Below, one piece after another: positions 25,686-34,908 of a stretch of 64,000 nt of DNA. The notes beneath the pieces were generated by a model that was given only the letters and a program-made list of their open reading frames with translations, was not told where the DNA came from and did not search any database. The first letter of the stretch is position 1; each line of letters begins with the position of its first letter. A program made the position numbers and the translations under genes. The DNA is from an uncultured Clostridia bacterium (GTDB lineage Bacteria; Bacillota; Clostridia; Oscillospirales; Ruminococcaceae), in the NCBI GenBank assembly GCA_947623585.1, contig CANQHA010000009.1, positions 1 through 64,000 on the forward strand. The letters run 5' to 3'.

Positions 25686-26840
25686 TCAGCTTTTAAACCA
25701 ATCTGAAAACTTCCTCTTATCCGGTCTGTTTCGGTCGTCGAGCGAGTCGTCGAAGGCTTTGAGCAGGTCGGCCTGCTTTTTGCTGAGCCCCTTCGGGACG
25801 ACGACCCGAACCGTCGCGTGGTGGTCGCCGCGGCCGCTGCGATAAAGCCTCGGCACGCCTTGGCCTCTCAAATGGAAAGTATCGCCGTTCTGGGTGCCGG
25901 CCGGTATACGATATTTCACGCTGCCGTCGATGGTCGGAATGTTGATCTCGTCGCCGAGCGCCGCCTGCATATAGGATATCGGCACTTCCGAGTAGATGTC
26001 AAATCCCTCGCGTTCGAACATTTCGTCCGCCCTGACGTTTACGCGGATAATGAGGTCGCCGTTCTGACCGCCGTTAAGGCCGCAGTCGCCCTCGCCGGTA
26101 ATTCTCAAGGTCTGGCCGTCGTCGATGCCTTGGGGTATGCTGACGTTTTTCGAGAGAACTCTTCTGACCCTGCCCTGACCTTGGCACGACGGGCAGACGT
26201 CTTTTATCACCTTTCCCTTTCCGCCGCAGCGGTCGCAGGACTTAGTGCTCTGAAAAACGCCGAGAGGGGTGCGCTGAGTAACTCTGACGGTTCCGGTGCC
26301 GCGGCAGTCGGGGCATATTTCGGCCGAGGTCCCCGCGCGGGCGCCTGTGCCGCCGCAGTCGGGGCAGCGTTCAAGGCGGTTCACTCTGATATCCACGCCG
26401 GTGCCCTTGCAGGCTTCCATAAACGAGATCTGAACCGCGGTTTTGATATCCTGTCCCTTTCGCGGAGCATTCGGATTCGACCTTGTCTGCTGACCGAAAC
26501 CGCCGCCGAAGAAGCTCTCAAAGATATCTCCGATGTCGCCGAAGCCGCCGTAGCTTCCGCCGGAAAAGCCGCCGAAGCCGCCTCCGCCCTGACCTGCGGA
26601 ATACGAGGGATCGACCCCCGCGAAGCCGAACTGATCGTACCTCGCGCGCTTTTCCTTATCGGAAAGAATGTCGTAAGCCTCGTTGACCTCTTTCATTTTC
26701 TCCTCGGCGTCCTTGTCGTCGGGGTGAAGGTCGGGGTGGTATTTTTTGACCATTGCGCGGTAGGCTTTTTTAAGCTCGTCGTCGCTCGCGCCCTTCTGAA
26801 CCCCGAGGACCTCGTAGTAATCTCTTTTGTTGTCTGCCAT
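25686..26840 (-). CDS. dnaJ: Chaperone protein DnaJ
   Basis: The co-chaperone stimulates DnaK ATPase and delivers substrates. The J domain (1-70) has the HPD motif in KYHPDLHPDD. It is followed by a G/F-rich linker (about 75-115), a zinc-finger domain with four CxxCxGxG-type repeats (CPDCGGTG, CPDCRGTG, CDRCGGKG, CPSCQGQG) and the C-terminal peptide-binding domains. The length of 384 residues is normal. It is the last gene of the hrcA operon, 71 bp after dnaK; a hairpin with CCTCTCC arms lies in that gap. Confidence 0.97.
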   Translation of the reverse strand: MADNKRDYYEVLGVQKGASDDELKKAYRAMVKKYHPDLHPDDKDAEEKMKEVNEAYDILSDKEKRARYDQFGFAGVDPSYSAGQGGGGFGGFSGGSYGGFGDIGDIFESFFGGGFGQQTRSNPNAPRKGQDIKTAVQISFMEACKGTGVDIRVNRLERCPDCGGTGARAGTSAEICPDCRGTGTVRVTQRTPLGVFQSTKSCDRCGGKGKVIKDVCPSCQGQGRVRRVLSKNVSIPQGIDDGQTLRITGEGDCGLNGGQNGDLIIRVNVRADEMFEREGFDIYSEVPISYMQAALGDEINIPTIDGSVKYRIPAGTQNGDTFHLRGQGVPRLYRSGRGDHHATVRVVVPKGLSKKQADLLKAFDDSLDDRNRPDKRKFSDWFKS

Positions 26841-26911
26841 AATACTCTCCGTTTAACCATGCCGAAAGCGGGAGAGGAGCCCAAAAAGCGCCTCTCCGCC
26901 CGGTAAAATCA

Positions 26912-28732
26912 TCAGTTGTTGAAATTGGTATCTACATAGTCGTCGCCGGGGTTGCCGCCCTGCGGTCCCTGCTGAGGACCCTGCTGACCGTTCTGCGAGG
27001 CCGCCTGATAGATCTTTGTCGCGACCTGCCCGAACACCGTTTCAAGCTCCTTCTGCCTTGATTTTATAAGCTCGATGTCGCTGCCTTTAAGGGCTTCTTC
27101 GAGGGCAGATATCTTCTGCTCGACGTCGGCTTTCTCGGAGGGGTTGACCTTGTCGCCGAAATCTTCGAGCGACTTTTTGCACTGGAACACCATCTGGTCC
27201 GCCGAGTTGCGTGCGTCAACGTCGTCTCTCTTCTTCTTGTCCTCGGCGGCGAATCTCTCGGCGTCCTTGACGGCCTTGTCGATATCCTCCTTGGACATAT
27301 TCGAGGAAGAAGTGATGGTTATGTTCTGCTCCTTGCCGGTGCCGAGGTCTTTCGCGGTAACGTGAACGATGCCGTTGGTGTCGATATCGAAGCTGACCTC
27401 GATCTGCGGAACTCCTCTCGGGGCGGGCGCAATGCCGTCGAGCTTGAACATTCCGAGCTGCTTGTTATCCTTTGCGAATTCGCGCTCGCCCTGCAAAACA
27501 ACGATGTCAACAGCGGGCTGATTGTCGGCCGCAGTCGAGAATACCTGTTTGCGCGAGCAGGGAATGGTGGTGTTTCTCTCGATGATCTTTGTGCAAACTC
27601 CGCCGAGGGTCTCGATTCCGAGAGAAAGCGGGGTGACGTCGTTCAAAACGAGGCTCGAATCAATATCGCGGTTCATTATGCCGCCCTGAATAGCCGCTCC
27701 GAGGGCAACGCACTCATCGGGGTTGATGCCCTTGAACGGCTCCTTGCCGGTGATTTTTCTTACCGCCTCAACGACGGCGGGGATCCTTGACGAGCCGCCG
27801 ACCATGAGGACCTTGTTGATCTGCGAGGTGGAAAGCCCCGAATCGGAAAGCGCCTGACGGACGGGGCCCATCGTCGCCTCGACGAGGTCTGCGGTGATTT
27901 CGTTGAACTTCGCCTGAGTGAGGGTGAAGTCAAGGTGCTTCGCGCCCGTGGCGTCTGCGGTTATGAACGGCAGGTTGATGTTTGAAGACGGAACGCTCGA
28001 AAGCTCTATCTTAGCCTTTTCGGCGGCTTCCTTGAGCCTCTGCATGGCCATTTTATCGGTCGAGAGGTCGATGCCCTCGGTCTTTTTGAATTCCGCTACC
28101 AAAAGGTCGATGATCCTCTGGTCGAAGTCGTCGCCGCCGAGGCGGTTGTTGCCGGCCGTCGCCAAAACCTCGGTAACGCTGTCGCCCATCTCGATGATAG
28201 AAACATCGAATGTGCCGCCGCCGAGGTCATATACCATGACCTTCTGATCCTCTTCCTTGTCGATGCCGTAAGAAAGCGCTGCGGCAGTCGGCTCGTTGAT
28301 GATTCTTCTGACGTTGAGCCCCGCGATCTGGCCGGCGTCCTTTGTCGCCTGTCTCTGAGAGTCGGTGAAGTAAGCCGGAACGGTGATGACAGCCTCGGTG
28401 ACCTTTTCGCCGAGATATGCCTCCGCGTCGGTCTTTAGCTTTTGCAGAATCATCGCCGAAATTTCCTGAGGCGTATAGGATTTTCCGCCCATCTGAGCTT
28501 TATAGTCCGAGCCCATGTGGCGCTTTATCGAGATGACGGTGTTGTCAAAGTTGACGACCGCCTGACGCTTTGCGACCTGACCGACAAGTCTGTCGCCGTT
28601 TTTTGATATCCCGACCACCGACGGCGTAGTTCTTGCGCCCTCGCTGTTGGGGATAACGACTGCCTCGCCGCCCTCCATGACGGCTACGCAGGAGTTGGTA
28701 GTACCGAGGTCGATACCTATGATTTTTGACAT
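26912..28732 (-). CDS. dnaK: Chaperone protein DnaK (Hsp70)
   Basis: The 606-residue Hsp70 has the ATPase domain ([43 protein letters not shown]), the substrate-binding domain ([14 protein letters not shown]) and a glycine/glutamine-rich tail ending in DYVDTNFNN. It works with DnaJ and GrpE in protein folding. It is controlled through the CIRCE/HrcA promoter upstream of hrcA. Confidence 0.98.
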   Translation of the reverse strand: MSKIIGIDLGTTNSCVAVMEGGEAVVIPNSEGARTTPSVVGISKNGDRLVGQVAKRQAVVNFDNTVISIKRHMGSDYKAQMGGKSYTPQEISAMILQKLKTDAEAYLGEKVTEAVITVPAYFTDSQRQATKDAGQIAGLNVRRIINEPTAAALSYGIDKEEDQKVMVYDLGGGTFDVSIIEMGDSVTEVLATAGNNRLGGDDFDQRIIDLLVAEFKKTEGIDLSTDKMAMQRLKEAAEKAKIELSSVPSSNINLPFITADATGAKHLDFTLTQAKFNEITADLVEATMGPVRQALSDSGLSTSQINKVLMVGGSSRIPAVVEAVRKITGKEPFKGINPDECVALGAAIQGGIMNRDIDSSLVLNDVTPLSLGIETLGGVCTKIIERNTTIPCSRKQVFSTAADNQPAVDIVVLQGEREFAKDNKQLGMFKLDGIAPAPRGVPQIEVSFDIDTNGIVHVTAKDLGTGKEQNITITSSSNMSKEDIDKAVKDAERFAAEDKKKRDDVDARNSADQMVFQCKKSLEDFGDKVNPSEKADVEQKISALEEALKGSDIELIKSRQKELETVFGQVATKIYQAASQNGQQGPQQGPQGGNPGDDYVDTNFNN

Positions 28733-28788
28733 ATGAATTTCTCCTTTATTTAAAATAAGATATTTTTTATTTAAAAGGCTTGCGCCTT

Positions 28789-29376
28789 TTATGCGTTTGC
28801 AACCGATACCGTGGCGTGGCGGATTATTTTGTCGCCTATCCGGTATCCTTTCTGATAGACCTGCGCCACCGAATTCTCGGGGAGGTTTTCGTCGGTTATC
28901 TGATTTACCGCGTTTTCAACGGTCGGGTCAAAGGTCTCTCCGACCCGTGAAATTTCCTCGACCCCGAGCTTTTTGAAAGCGATCGAGAGCTGGTCGTATA
29001 TCATCATGACGCCGGCTTTATATTTTTCGTCGGTCGTCTCGGCGTTAGCGGCCCTTTCAAAGTTATCGGCCAAGGGCAGAAAAGCCGCTACCGCGTTTGC
29101 CGTCGCCTCGGGATAAATCTCCTGCCGCTCCTTGACGCTTCTCTTTCTGAAATTGTCAAACTCGGCGAGCAGCCTTAAATATTTGTCTCTGAGCTCGGCG
29201 TTTTCGGCTTTCAGCTTTTCCTCCTCCGAGGGCTGCGCTTCGGCTTCTTTTTCCTCGGCGGCGTTTTCTTCGGGGGCTTTCTCCTCAGGCTCGGGCTGTT
29301 CGGTCTTAAGCTCGTTCTCGGCCTCGGCGGCCTCCTCGGGCTTATCGGTTTTAATGTTTTTCTCTTCTTCGGTCAT
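28789..29376 (-). CDS. grpE: Nucleotide exchange factor GrpE
   Basis: GrpE releases ADP from DnaK. An acidic disordered N-terminus (1-60, many Glu/Ala) is followed by a coiled coil ([21 protein letters not shown]) and the C-terminal beta wing ([21 protein letters not shown]). The start at 29376 is chosen because GAGAGG lies 7 nt upstream and it falls just after the hrcA stop. Confidence 0.95.
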   Translation of the reverse strand: MTEEEKNIKTDKPEEAAEAENELKTEQPEPEEKAPEENAAEEKEAEAQPSEEEKLKAENAELRDKYLRLLAEFDNFRKRSVKERQEIYPEATANAVAAFLPLADNFERAANAETTDEKYKAGVMMIYDQLSIAFKKLGVEEISRVGETFDPTVENAVNQITDENLPENSVAQVYQKGYRIGDKIIRHATVSVANA

Positions 29377-29387
29377 GTTATATCCTC

Positions 29388-30428
29388 TCAATCGTTTTGA
29401 TCGTCGTCCTGCTCGTCGGCCGTCTCATCGTCCGAAAGCGAGAGCATCTCGGAGATCTTCCCCGCGAAATACTCGACGTAGGGTATCACCTTGCGATAAT
29501 CTATCCTCATCGGACCTATCAGCCCGAGGTGACCCGCGACGCGTCCGTTTTTTGTGAATTCCGAGCTTATAAGGCTCGAGTTTCCGATGACGAAATCCTC
29601 GTCCTCCTCCGAAAACAGAACGTGAATGCCGCTGAAGCTGTCGTCTATCAGCTTGTGGATATCGTTTCGGTGGTCGATAAACGAGATAACGTCGTTTCTG
29701 TCAAAATCGGCGCACTGAAGCAGGTTTCCGACGCCGCTGACGTCGATATCGCGGTTTGAAAGCTCGCGCGTCATATCGAATATCCCTCTGACAAGAGGCG
29801 AAAGCGTCAGAAGATATGTGCCCATGGCGGTCTCGAGCTTTTCGAGCATTTCGTCGCTCAGAAGATCGAGCGGCACGCCCTCAAGATTGTCGCGCAGAAA
29901 GTTTGAAAGATAATCGAGCTGCTCCTGAGTGAGGTCTATCTCGACCCGGCAGGTGCGGTTTTTTATTTTTCCGTTCGAGGCGATGAGAAGCAAAACATAA
30001 AGGCGTTTTCCCGTCGGAATGACCTCGACCTTTGATATCACCGAGAATTTCGGGCTTTCGCTTGAAACGAACGCCGCGGTCTGGGTCAGCTCGGCAAGGG
30101 CGTTTGAGGCCGATTTAACGATGCCCTCCTCGCTGTATTCGTCCTTCGGGATCATCTCGTCCAAAAGCTGTTTTTCCTCGGAAGAAAGCGGGTTGGTCTT
30201 CAAAAGCTGATCGACGTAAAGCCGATAGCCGTTATATGTCGGCACTCTTCCCGCCGACGTGTGCGGCTGCTCAAGATATCCCTGCTTTTCAAGCTCGGCC
30301 ATCTCGTTTCTTATGGTAGCGCTCGAGGTCCCGACATATTTCATTATCGCCTTTGAACCGACCGGTTCTCCGGTGAGAATGTATTCGTCAACAACCGCGG
30401 CCAAAATCCTCAGTTTTCTGTCGTCCAC
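29388..30428 (-). CDS. hrcA: Heat-inducible transcription repressor HrcA
   Basis: HrcA binds CIRCE and represses the operon in the absence of stress. The N-terminal winged helix (DDRKLRILAAVVDEYILTGEPVG...SSATIRNEMAELEKQGYLEQPHTSAGR) and the C-terminal inserted domain (GLIGPMRIDYRKVIPYVEYFA) are both present. The GTG at 30428 is preferred because GGAGGAGG lies 7 nt upstream. The longer frame would start inside the CIRCE operator. The length of 346 residues is typical. Confidence 0.95.
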   Translation of the reverse strand: MDDRKLRILAAVVDEYILTGEPVGSKAIMKYVGTSSATIRNEMAELEKQGYLEQPHTSAGRVPTYNGYRLYVDQLLKTNPLSSEEKQLLDEMIPKDEYSEEGIVKSASNALAELTQTAAFVSSESPKFSVISKVEVIPTGKRLYVLLLIASNGKIKNRTCRVEIDLTQEQLDYLSNFLRDNLEGVPLDLLSDEMLEKLETAMGTYLLTLSPLVRGIFDMTRELSNRDIDVSGVGNLLQCADFDRNDVISFIDHRNDIHKLIDDSFSGIHVLFSEEDEDFVIGNSSLISSEFTKNGRVAGHLGLIGPMRIDYRKVIPYVEYFAGKISEMLSLSDDETADEQDDDQND

Positions 30429-30474
30429 TTCGGCGCCTCCTCCGAACCTTTCTGGCAGTTTAATCAACTGTTTG

Positions 30475-30501
30475 TTAGCACTCATATTTCCCGAGTGCTA
30501 A
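30475..30501 (-). promoter_or_regulatory. CIRCE operator
   Basis: A perfect TTAGCACTC-N9-GAGTGCTAA inverted repeat lies between the promoter and hrcA. It is the HrcA binding site. Confidence 0.98.
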
Positions 30502-30505
30502 TTAT

Positions 30506-30533
30506 AGTATACCCTGTTTTTTAAAATTGTCAA
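30506..30533 (-). promoter_or_regulatory. Promoter of the hrcA-grpE-dnaK-dnaJ operon
   Basis: TTGACA, a 16-nt spacer and TATACT on the minus strand lie directly upstream of CIRCE. Confidence 0.8.
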
Positions 30534-30577
30534 GGGTTTTGCGAAAATTTTTCGGAAAATATTTTTTCGGTCAGGTT

Positions 30578-30607
30578 TTGACAGAATTTTCGGCCAAACG
30601 CTGATAT
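30578..30607 (+). promoter_or_regulatory. Possible promoter of the spoIIA operon
   Basis: TTGACA, 18 nt and TGATAT lie about 37 nt before spoIIAA. A sigma-H promoter would be expected from Bacillus, but no convincing sigma-H boxes with correct spacing were found. Confidence 0.35.
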
Positions 30608-30643
30608 CTTTACAATCGCGAAGAAAAAGAAAGGAGAGCTTTT

Positions 30644-30967
30644 ATGCCGGTTTACATCACCGAAAAGGGCGAGGGCGCTATCGTCGCCAAAATCACCGGA
30701 GAGATAGATCATCACAGCGCGCGGTGGCTCAGAATGGACATCGACACCGCGATATCGGACAAGTCTCCGAAAAAGCTGTATCTTGATTTTTCCGGAGTGA
30801 GCTTCATGGACAGCTCGGGCGTCGGGCTCGTCATGGGAAGATATAAGAACATGAGAGAAAGGGGCGGCAGCGTTTCTCTGATAAACATGCCCGAATATAT
30901 AGAAAAGGTAATGAGCCTCGCCGGAATGGACAGGCTTTTGAGCGAAGGAAAGGAGCGGCAGATATGA
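30644..30967 (+). CDS. spoIIAA: Anti-sigma F factor antagonist SpoIIAA
   Basis: The STAS-domain protein, when unphosphorylated, frees sigma F from SpoIIAB in the forespore. The phosphorylatable serine is in FMDSSGVGLVMGRYK (about residue 57-58). The length of 107 residues is normal. AAGGAGAGC precedes the start. Its stop overlaps the spoIIAB start by 4 nt. Confidence 0.94.
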   Translation: MPVYITEKGEGAIVAKITGEIDHHSARWLRMDIDTAISDKSPKKLYLDFSGVSFMDSSGVGLVMGRYKNMRERGGSVSLINMPEYIEKVMSLAGMDRLLSEGKERQI

Positions 30968-31398
30968 AAAAGCCGTCAAACGAGATGAAGCTGATTTTTC
31001 CGAGCCTTTCGGAGAACGAGAGCTTTGCAAGGATAGCCGTCGGGGGATTCATAAGCGGGGCGAATCCCCGCATCGACGAGCTTAACGACATAAAAACCGC
31101 GGTGAGCGAGGCGGTCACAAACTGCATCGTCCACGCTTACCGCGACGCGGTCGGAAAAATAGAACTGACGGCAAGGCTCGCCGACGGCGTTTTATACATA
31201 AAGATCCGCGATCGGGGCTGCGGGATCGAGGACGTGAAAAAGGCGATGGAGCCGCTTTTCACCACTCTTCCCGGAGAGGAGCGCTCCGGTCTTGGATTTT
31301 CCGTAATGGAGAGCTTTATGGACAGCGTAGCCGTCAGAAGCAAGCCCGGCTCGGGCACGGCGGTTACGATGACAAAAAAGCTCAGAACAAAGATCTGA
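30964..31398 (+). CDS. spoIIAB: Anti-sigma F factor SpoIIAB
   Basis: The GHKL-fold kinase binds and inhibits sigma F and phosphorylates SpoIIAA. The N box is in KTAVSEAVTNCIVHAY and the G1/G2 region in IRDRGCGIEDV and ERSGLGFSVMESFMD. The length of 144 residues is normal. It is translationally coupled to spoIIAA. Confidence 0.95.
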   Translation: MKKPSNEMKLIFPSLSENESFARIAVGGFISGANPRIDELNDIKTAVSEAVTNCIVHAYRDAVGKIELTARLADGVLYIKIRDRGCGIEDVKKAMEPLFTTLPGEERSGLGFSVMESFMDSVAVRSKPGSGTAVTMTKKLRTKI

Positions 31399-31406
31399 GG
31401 AGTTTT

Positions 31407-32084
31407 ATGTATAAAACCAATGAAGTCTGCGCCGACCCGCTCAGCGCGGCGGTCGAGGAGAATCTCGGGCTTGTAAGGCTTTGCGCGGGGAGATTTCGCG
31501 GCAAGGGCATCGAGTATGAGGAGCTTTACAGCGCCGGCTGCATGGGGCTCGTCAAGGCGGTCAGGGCTTTTGACAGCGAGCGCGGCGTGCGCTTTTCGAC
31601 CTATGCGGTGCCGGTCATTTTGGGAGAGATAAGGCGGCTTTTTCGCGACGGCGGCTCGGTAAAGGTCTCCCGAAGCCTCAAAGAGCGCGCGATGAAGATA
31701 TCGGCCGCGGCAAGGCGGCTCGAAAACGTTCTCGGGCGAGAAGCAACCGTTTCAGAGCTCAGCGCCGAGACCGGCGTTTCTGTCGAAGAAGTCTCCGAGG
31801 CAATATGCGTTATGCAGCCGGTCGTGAGCCTTACCCGAGACGGCGACGACGGCGGAGGAGAGATCGATGTTCCCGTCGAGGCTCCCGACCGAAAAATAAC
31901 CGATTCGATAGCGCTTTCGCAGGCGCTCGAGGAGCTTGACAGCCGCGACCGCGGGCTTATTTATCTGAGGTTTTTTGCAAACCTCACCCAGCAGCAGACC
32001 GCCGAGCGCCTCGGAATGACGCAGGTTCAGGTCTCTCGCAGAGAGAAAAAGATACTGTCGTTTCTGCGAGGAAAGATGGAGTAG
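31407..32084 (+). CDS. sigF: Forespore sigma factor SigF
   Basis: The sigma-70 family factor directs early forespore transcription. Region 2 contains YEELYSAGCMGLVKAVRAFDSERGVRFSTYAVPVILGEIRR, region 3 AAARRLENVLGREATVSELS, and region 4 DRGLIYLRFFANLTQQQTAERLGMTQVQVSRREK. The length of 225 residues is slightly short but complete. It is the last gene of the spoIIA operon and is followed by a terminator. Confidence 0.95.
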   Translation: MYKTNEVCADPLSAAVEENLGLVRLCAGRFRGKGIEYEELYSAGCMGLVKAVRAFDSERGVRFSTYAVPVILGEIRRLFRDGGSVKVSRSLKERAMKISAAARRLENVLGREATVSELSAETGVSVEEVSEAICVMQPVVSLTRDGDDGGGEIDVPVEAPDRKITDSIALSQALEELDSRDRGLIYLRFFANLTQQQTAERLGMTQVQVSRREKKILSFLRGKME

Positions 32085-32093
32085 CGAAAAAGA

Positions 32094-32119
32094 AAGCAGT
32101 CCGAGAGGGCTGCTTTTTT
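32094..32119 (+). terminator. Terminator after sigF
   Basis: AAGCAGTCC pairs with GGGCTGCTT around GAGA, followed by a T run, 10 nt after the sigF stop. Confidence 0.85.
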
Positions 32120-32260
32120 GATGATTTGTGCGGCGAGGCGGGGTTGCGGGGGGCGAAGCCCACGTCCCGCAGGGACGCCGCCCGACCCCGCAGGGGGTCT
32201 GCGCCGGCGCGAAGCGCCGGAGGCTTCGCCGCGCACCGAGTGCGGGCAGGTGCGAACTGG
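32120..32260. repeat. GC hairpin array joined to the inverted-repeat element (reverse orientation)
   Basis: It starts with GATGATTTGTGCGGCGAGG directly after the sigF terminator. It carries hairpins GGGCGAAGCCC, CGTCCCGCAGGGACG, GACCCCGCAGGGGGTC and CCGGCGCGAAGCGCCGG. It is the reverse-strand equivalent of the arrays at 25.6 and 34.7 kb. Confidence 0.75.
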
Positions 32261-32399
32261 GGGAAGCGAGAGGAGAGGGCGGGGTGTGTGAGCGGCGGCG
32301 GAGTGAGGGAAAGATATCATCTTTCCACTGCCGCGCCGGCCGCAAGCACCTGACTTGCAGCGCTTTTTCACACATTCTGCGGAGCTTGAACAGCCGCTT

Positions 32400-32623
32400 A
32401 AAAGGTATCCATATTTTCCTCAGTCGGAAAATATGGATGCTATTGGGAGTCACCCCACCCCCACAGTACGCTTGTTTAAAAGGTAACAAAGCGAAGCCCC
32501 CTCCCCTTTAAAGGGGAGGGGGCGGATTCGTGTTTCCGTTCCGTAGGAAGTATAGTGGGGGTGGGGTGATTTAAAATAGCATGAAATCTTGCCCTCGTGA
32601 GAGGGAAAGATTGAATACCTTTT
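32400..32623. repeat. Full-length inverted-repeat element
   Basis: The 224-bp copy runs in the opposite orientation. The ATCCATATTTTCC hairpin is on the left, and the right end is GATTGAATACCTTTTCCCCG, showing the terminal repeat extends into CCCGCTCAGC. The internal palindrome is CCCCCTCCCCTTTAAAGGGG. Confidence 0.8.
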
Positions 32624-32677
32624 CCCCGCTCAGCGCTGTCCCCTACAAACGCAGCTAATCCGCCAATCTTCCGCCCC

Positions 32678-32881
32678 TCACCTGAACAGCGCGCAGGTGC
32701 CGCTTTCGCGGAAATACCTTACCTTGGCTTCAATGGCCTCGCGGGAAACGCCGAAGTATTCCGCGAGGCAGTCGATGCACAAAAATTCATCGGCGGTGCG
32801 CAGCACCATTTTTTTATAGATCGCAATGTCGTCCTGACCGAGCGGAGCGCCGCACTTTTTGCAGGTATGAAAGTCGGCCAT
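32678..32881 (-). CDS. Small cysteine-rich (zinc-ribbon-like) protein
   Basis: The protein of about 67 residues has two CxxC pairs (HTCKKCGAPL and FLCIDCLAEYFG), a likely zinc site, then an amphipathic helix (SREAIEAKVRYFRESG). I do not recognise a named family. The start ATG overlaps the stop TGA of the GH27 gene, so the two are translationally coupled. Nothing links it to sugar metabolism beyond that. Confidence 0.65.
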   Translation of the reverse strand: MADFHTCKKCGAPLGQDDIAIYKKMVLRTADEFLCIDCLAEYFGVSREAIEAKVRYFRESGTCALFR

Positions 32882-34041
32882 CACGCTTTCACGAGCTTGA
32901 CCCTGAACATCTCGCAGCAGTGGGGCTTTAGGTCGGTGCAGTATCTCTCTTTGAAAGTGCCGACGGTCTTGTGGTTCCAGACGTCGTAAAATTCAAGAGC
33001 ATAGCCCGAAGCGTACGGCAGACCCATATCCCAGAAATTGAAGCTGAACTGCGCGGGGTGCTCGCCGTCGGCGAAGTTGACGAGCAAAATCGCATAGTCG
33101 CCGTTTTCGAGCGGCTTGACAAGGCCCTTGCAGCTTTCGTTGCACCAGTGGTCTATCTCGATAGGTCCCCTGCCCTCGGGATCCTGATTTATTGCGATAA
33201 CGTCTTTATTTGTGAGGATTTCCTTCGTCTCGGTGGTCATGTTTCTGATGTCACAGCCGATCATCAAGGGCGAATTCATCATCGCCCAAAGCGAGAAGTG
33301 GGTGCGATATTCCTCGGTGGTGCAGCCGAAGCCTCCCTCGGCGATCCACGAGTTGTCCGACTTGCCGCTCATGCCGACGACAAGCATATCAATGTCGTTC
33401 CAGCAGTACACTCCGGCTTGGCTTTGGCGCATATTGAGCTGAGAAAGCGCAAGATTTTTTATAGAATTCCATGTGTCCTGAATGTCTCCGGTCGAGCGGA
33501 ACATCTGAGCGCCGGTGTTTCTGATCCAATCGTGAACGCCGTCGTTGCCCCAGTTGCAGGCCGAGAAGAGTATCTCGCGGCCGCAGTTGCGAAGCGCCAT
33601 TGACATTCTCCTGTAAAGAACCTCGCCGGGAATGCCCTTCGGCTTGAAGCAGTAATCGTATTTGAGGAAATCTACGCCCCAGCTTGCAAAGGTCTCGGCG
33701 TCCTGAAATTCGTGCTCGAAAGAGCCCGGATGATTTGCGCAGGTATGAGTTCCGGCGCAGGAATAGATGCCGAATTTAAGCCCTTTTGAGTGGACGTAAT
33801 CGGCGACGGCCTTTATACCGTTCGGGAATTTTTTCGGGTCGGGCACAAGGCGGCCGTTCTCGTCGCGGTCTTTAAGGCTCCAGCAGTCGTCGATGACGAC
33901 GTATTCATAACCGGCGTCTTTGAGACCCGTCTCGACCATGGCGTCGGCCGCGCCCTTGATGAGATTTTCGTCGATGTTCCAGCTAAAGGTGTTCCACGAG
34001 TTCCAACCCATGGGCGGTGTTTTTCCAAGATTTTTGGGCAT
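32881..34041 (-). CDS. Alpha-galactosidase, glycoside hydrolase family 27
   Basis: The enzyme would release terminal alpha-galactose with retention. The N-terminus TPPMGWNSWNTF is the family hallmark. D129 in FLKYDYC is the expected nucleophile and D186 in FRSTGDIQD the acid/base. A C-terminal beta domain covers about residues 300-386. No signal peptide is present, so it is cytoplasmic and would act on imported oligosaccharides. The start at 34041 is chosen because GGAGG lies 7 nt upstream. The length of 386 residues is normal for bacterial GH27 enzymes. Confidence 0.93.
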   Translation of the reverse strand: MPKNLGKTPPMGWNSWNTFSWNIDENLIKGAADAMVETGLKDAGYEYVVIDDCWSLKDRDENGRLVPDPKKFPNGIKAVADYVHSKGLKFGIYSCAGTHTCANHPGSFEHEFQDAETFASWGVDFLKYDYCFKPKGIPGEVLYRRMSMALRNCGREILFSACNWGNDGVHDWIRNTGAQMFRSTGDIQDTWNSIKNLALSQLNMRQSQAGVYCWNDIDMLVVGMSGKSDNSWIAEGGFGCTTEEYRTHFSLWAMMNSPLMIGCDIRNMTTETKEILTNKDVIAINQDPEGRGPIEIDHWCNESCKGLVKPLENGDYAILLVNFADGEHPAQFSFNFWDMGLPYASGYALEFYDVWNHKTVGTFKERYCTDLKPHCCEMFRVKLVKA

Positions 34042-34267
34042 AAAATTACCTCCGTCAAGCAAAATTCGCTCTTCGCGTCGAGATTATTATAACAGCGCCA
34101 AACGCGTTTGTCAACGCTATTTTCGGTTATTTTGTTCGGGGCTGAGCGGCGGGAGGGAGAGAATGGGAGAAGAGATTTGGCTTGCCCGCTGTTGTGCCGA
34201 CGTCAAAGCGCGAAGCCGACGGGTTGAGGGGTTATACCTGCGTTTGGAGGAGCTCCTATCGAGCAAT

Positions 34268-34357
34268 TAAAAGGTATTCTTCTTCCCCACGCGCGAGGGC
34301 AACATAAGCGGGTTTTGTAGACAATTTAACTTTTGGTGCAAGCGGAGCAACTGCTTT
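34268..34357. repeat. Left-end fragment of the inverted-repeat element
   Basis: The fragment AAAAGGTATTCTTC...GCGAGGGCAACATAAGCGGG...GGTTTTG is followed directly by the next full copy. It parallels the fragment at 25143. The flank 34063-34267 shows no gene. Confidence 0.65.
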
Positions 34358-34580
34358 AAAGGTATTCAATCGCTCCCTCTATCGAGGGAGTGATTGAATA
34401 CTATTTTGAGACACCCCACCCCCACTATACTTCCTACGGAACGGAAAAATTGAGTAGCCCCCGCCCCTCGAGGGGCGGGGGCCTCACAAAAACCGACCGC
34501 CCCGCAGTCCGTACTGCGGGGGTGGGGTGATGAGCGATAGCATCCATATTTTCCGGCAGAGGAAAATATGGATACCTTTT
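34358..34580. repeat. Full-length inverted-repeat element
   Basis: The 223-bp copy is almost identical to the one at 25235-25456 and lies between divergent genes. Confidence 0.8.
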
Positions 34581-34639
34581 ACCCACTCGCCGCGCACAAA
34601 GCCTGCCGGCTTGCCGCTTTCCCTCGATTGGCGTTAACC

Positions 34640-34750
34640 CGCACTCAGTGCAAGACGAAGCCTCCGGCGCGAAGCGCCGGCGCCCGACCTCTGCGGGGTC
34701 GGGCGGCGTCCCTACGGGACGCGGGCTTCGCCCCCGCAGCCCCGCGGCGG
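34640..34750. repeat. GC hairpin array joined to the inverted-repeat element
   Basis: The hairpins CCGGCGCGAAGCGCCGG, CCCGACC/GGTCGGG, GCGTCCCTACGGGACGC and GGGCTTCGCCC lie in the same order as at 25.6 kb. The first stem loop is changed from CTTCG to GAAGC while pairing is kept. Confidence 0.75.
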
Positions 34751-34858
34751 CATACTCCCCCCTGCACTTTTGTGCGAAGGCACGAAATCTCGGGGCTCAT
34801 CTCCGCAATCTCAGAACATTATACTTTCAATCTTCATTAAAACTTAATAATTCCCCTC

Positions 34859-34887
34859 TTGCCTCAATTCGTTTAACGTGCTACAAT
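34859..34887 (+). promoter_or_regulatory. Promoter of the FtsX-type exporter operon
   Basis: TTGCCT, 17 nt, TACAAT lie about 20 nt before the start codon. Confidence 0.6.
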
Positions 34888-34908
34888 ATTTTCAAAGGAG
34901 GGTTTTTC

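Noticed and set aside
30541..30643. Sigma-H promoter for spoIIA
   Set aside because: AGGTTTT and GAAT are present but too close together; only a weak sigma-A type match remains.
34648..34908. Long N-terminal extension of the FtsX-like frame
   Set aside because: It crosses a GC hairpin array and the operon promoter; the AAAGGAGGG site and the membrane helix fix the start at 34909.
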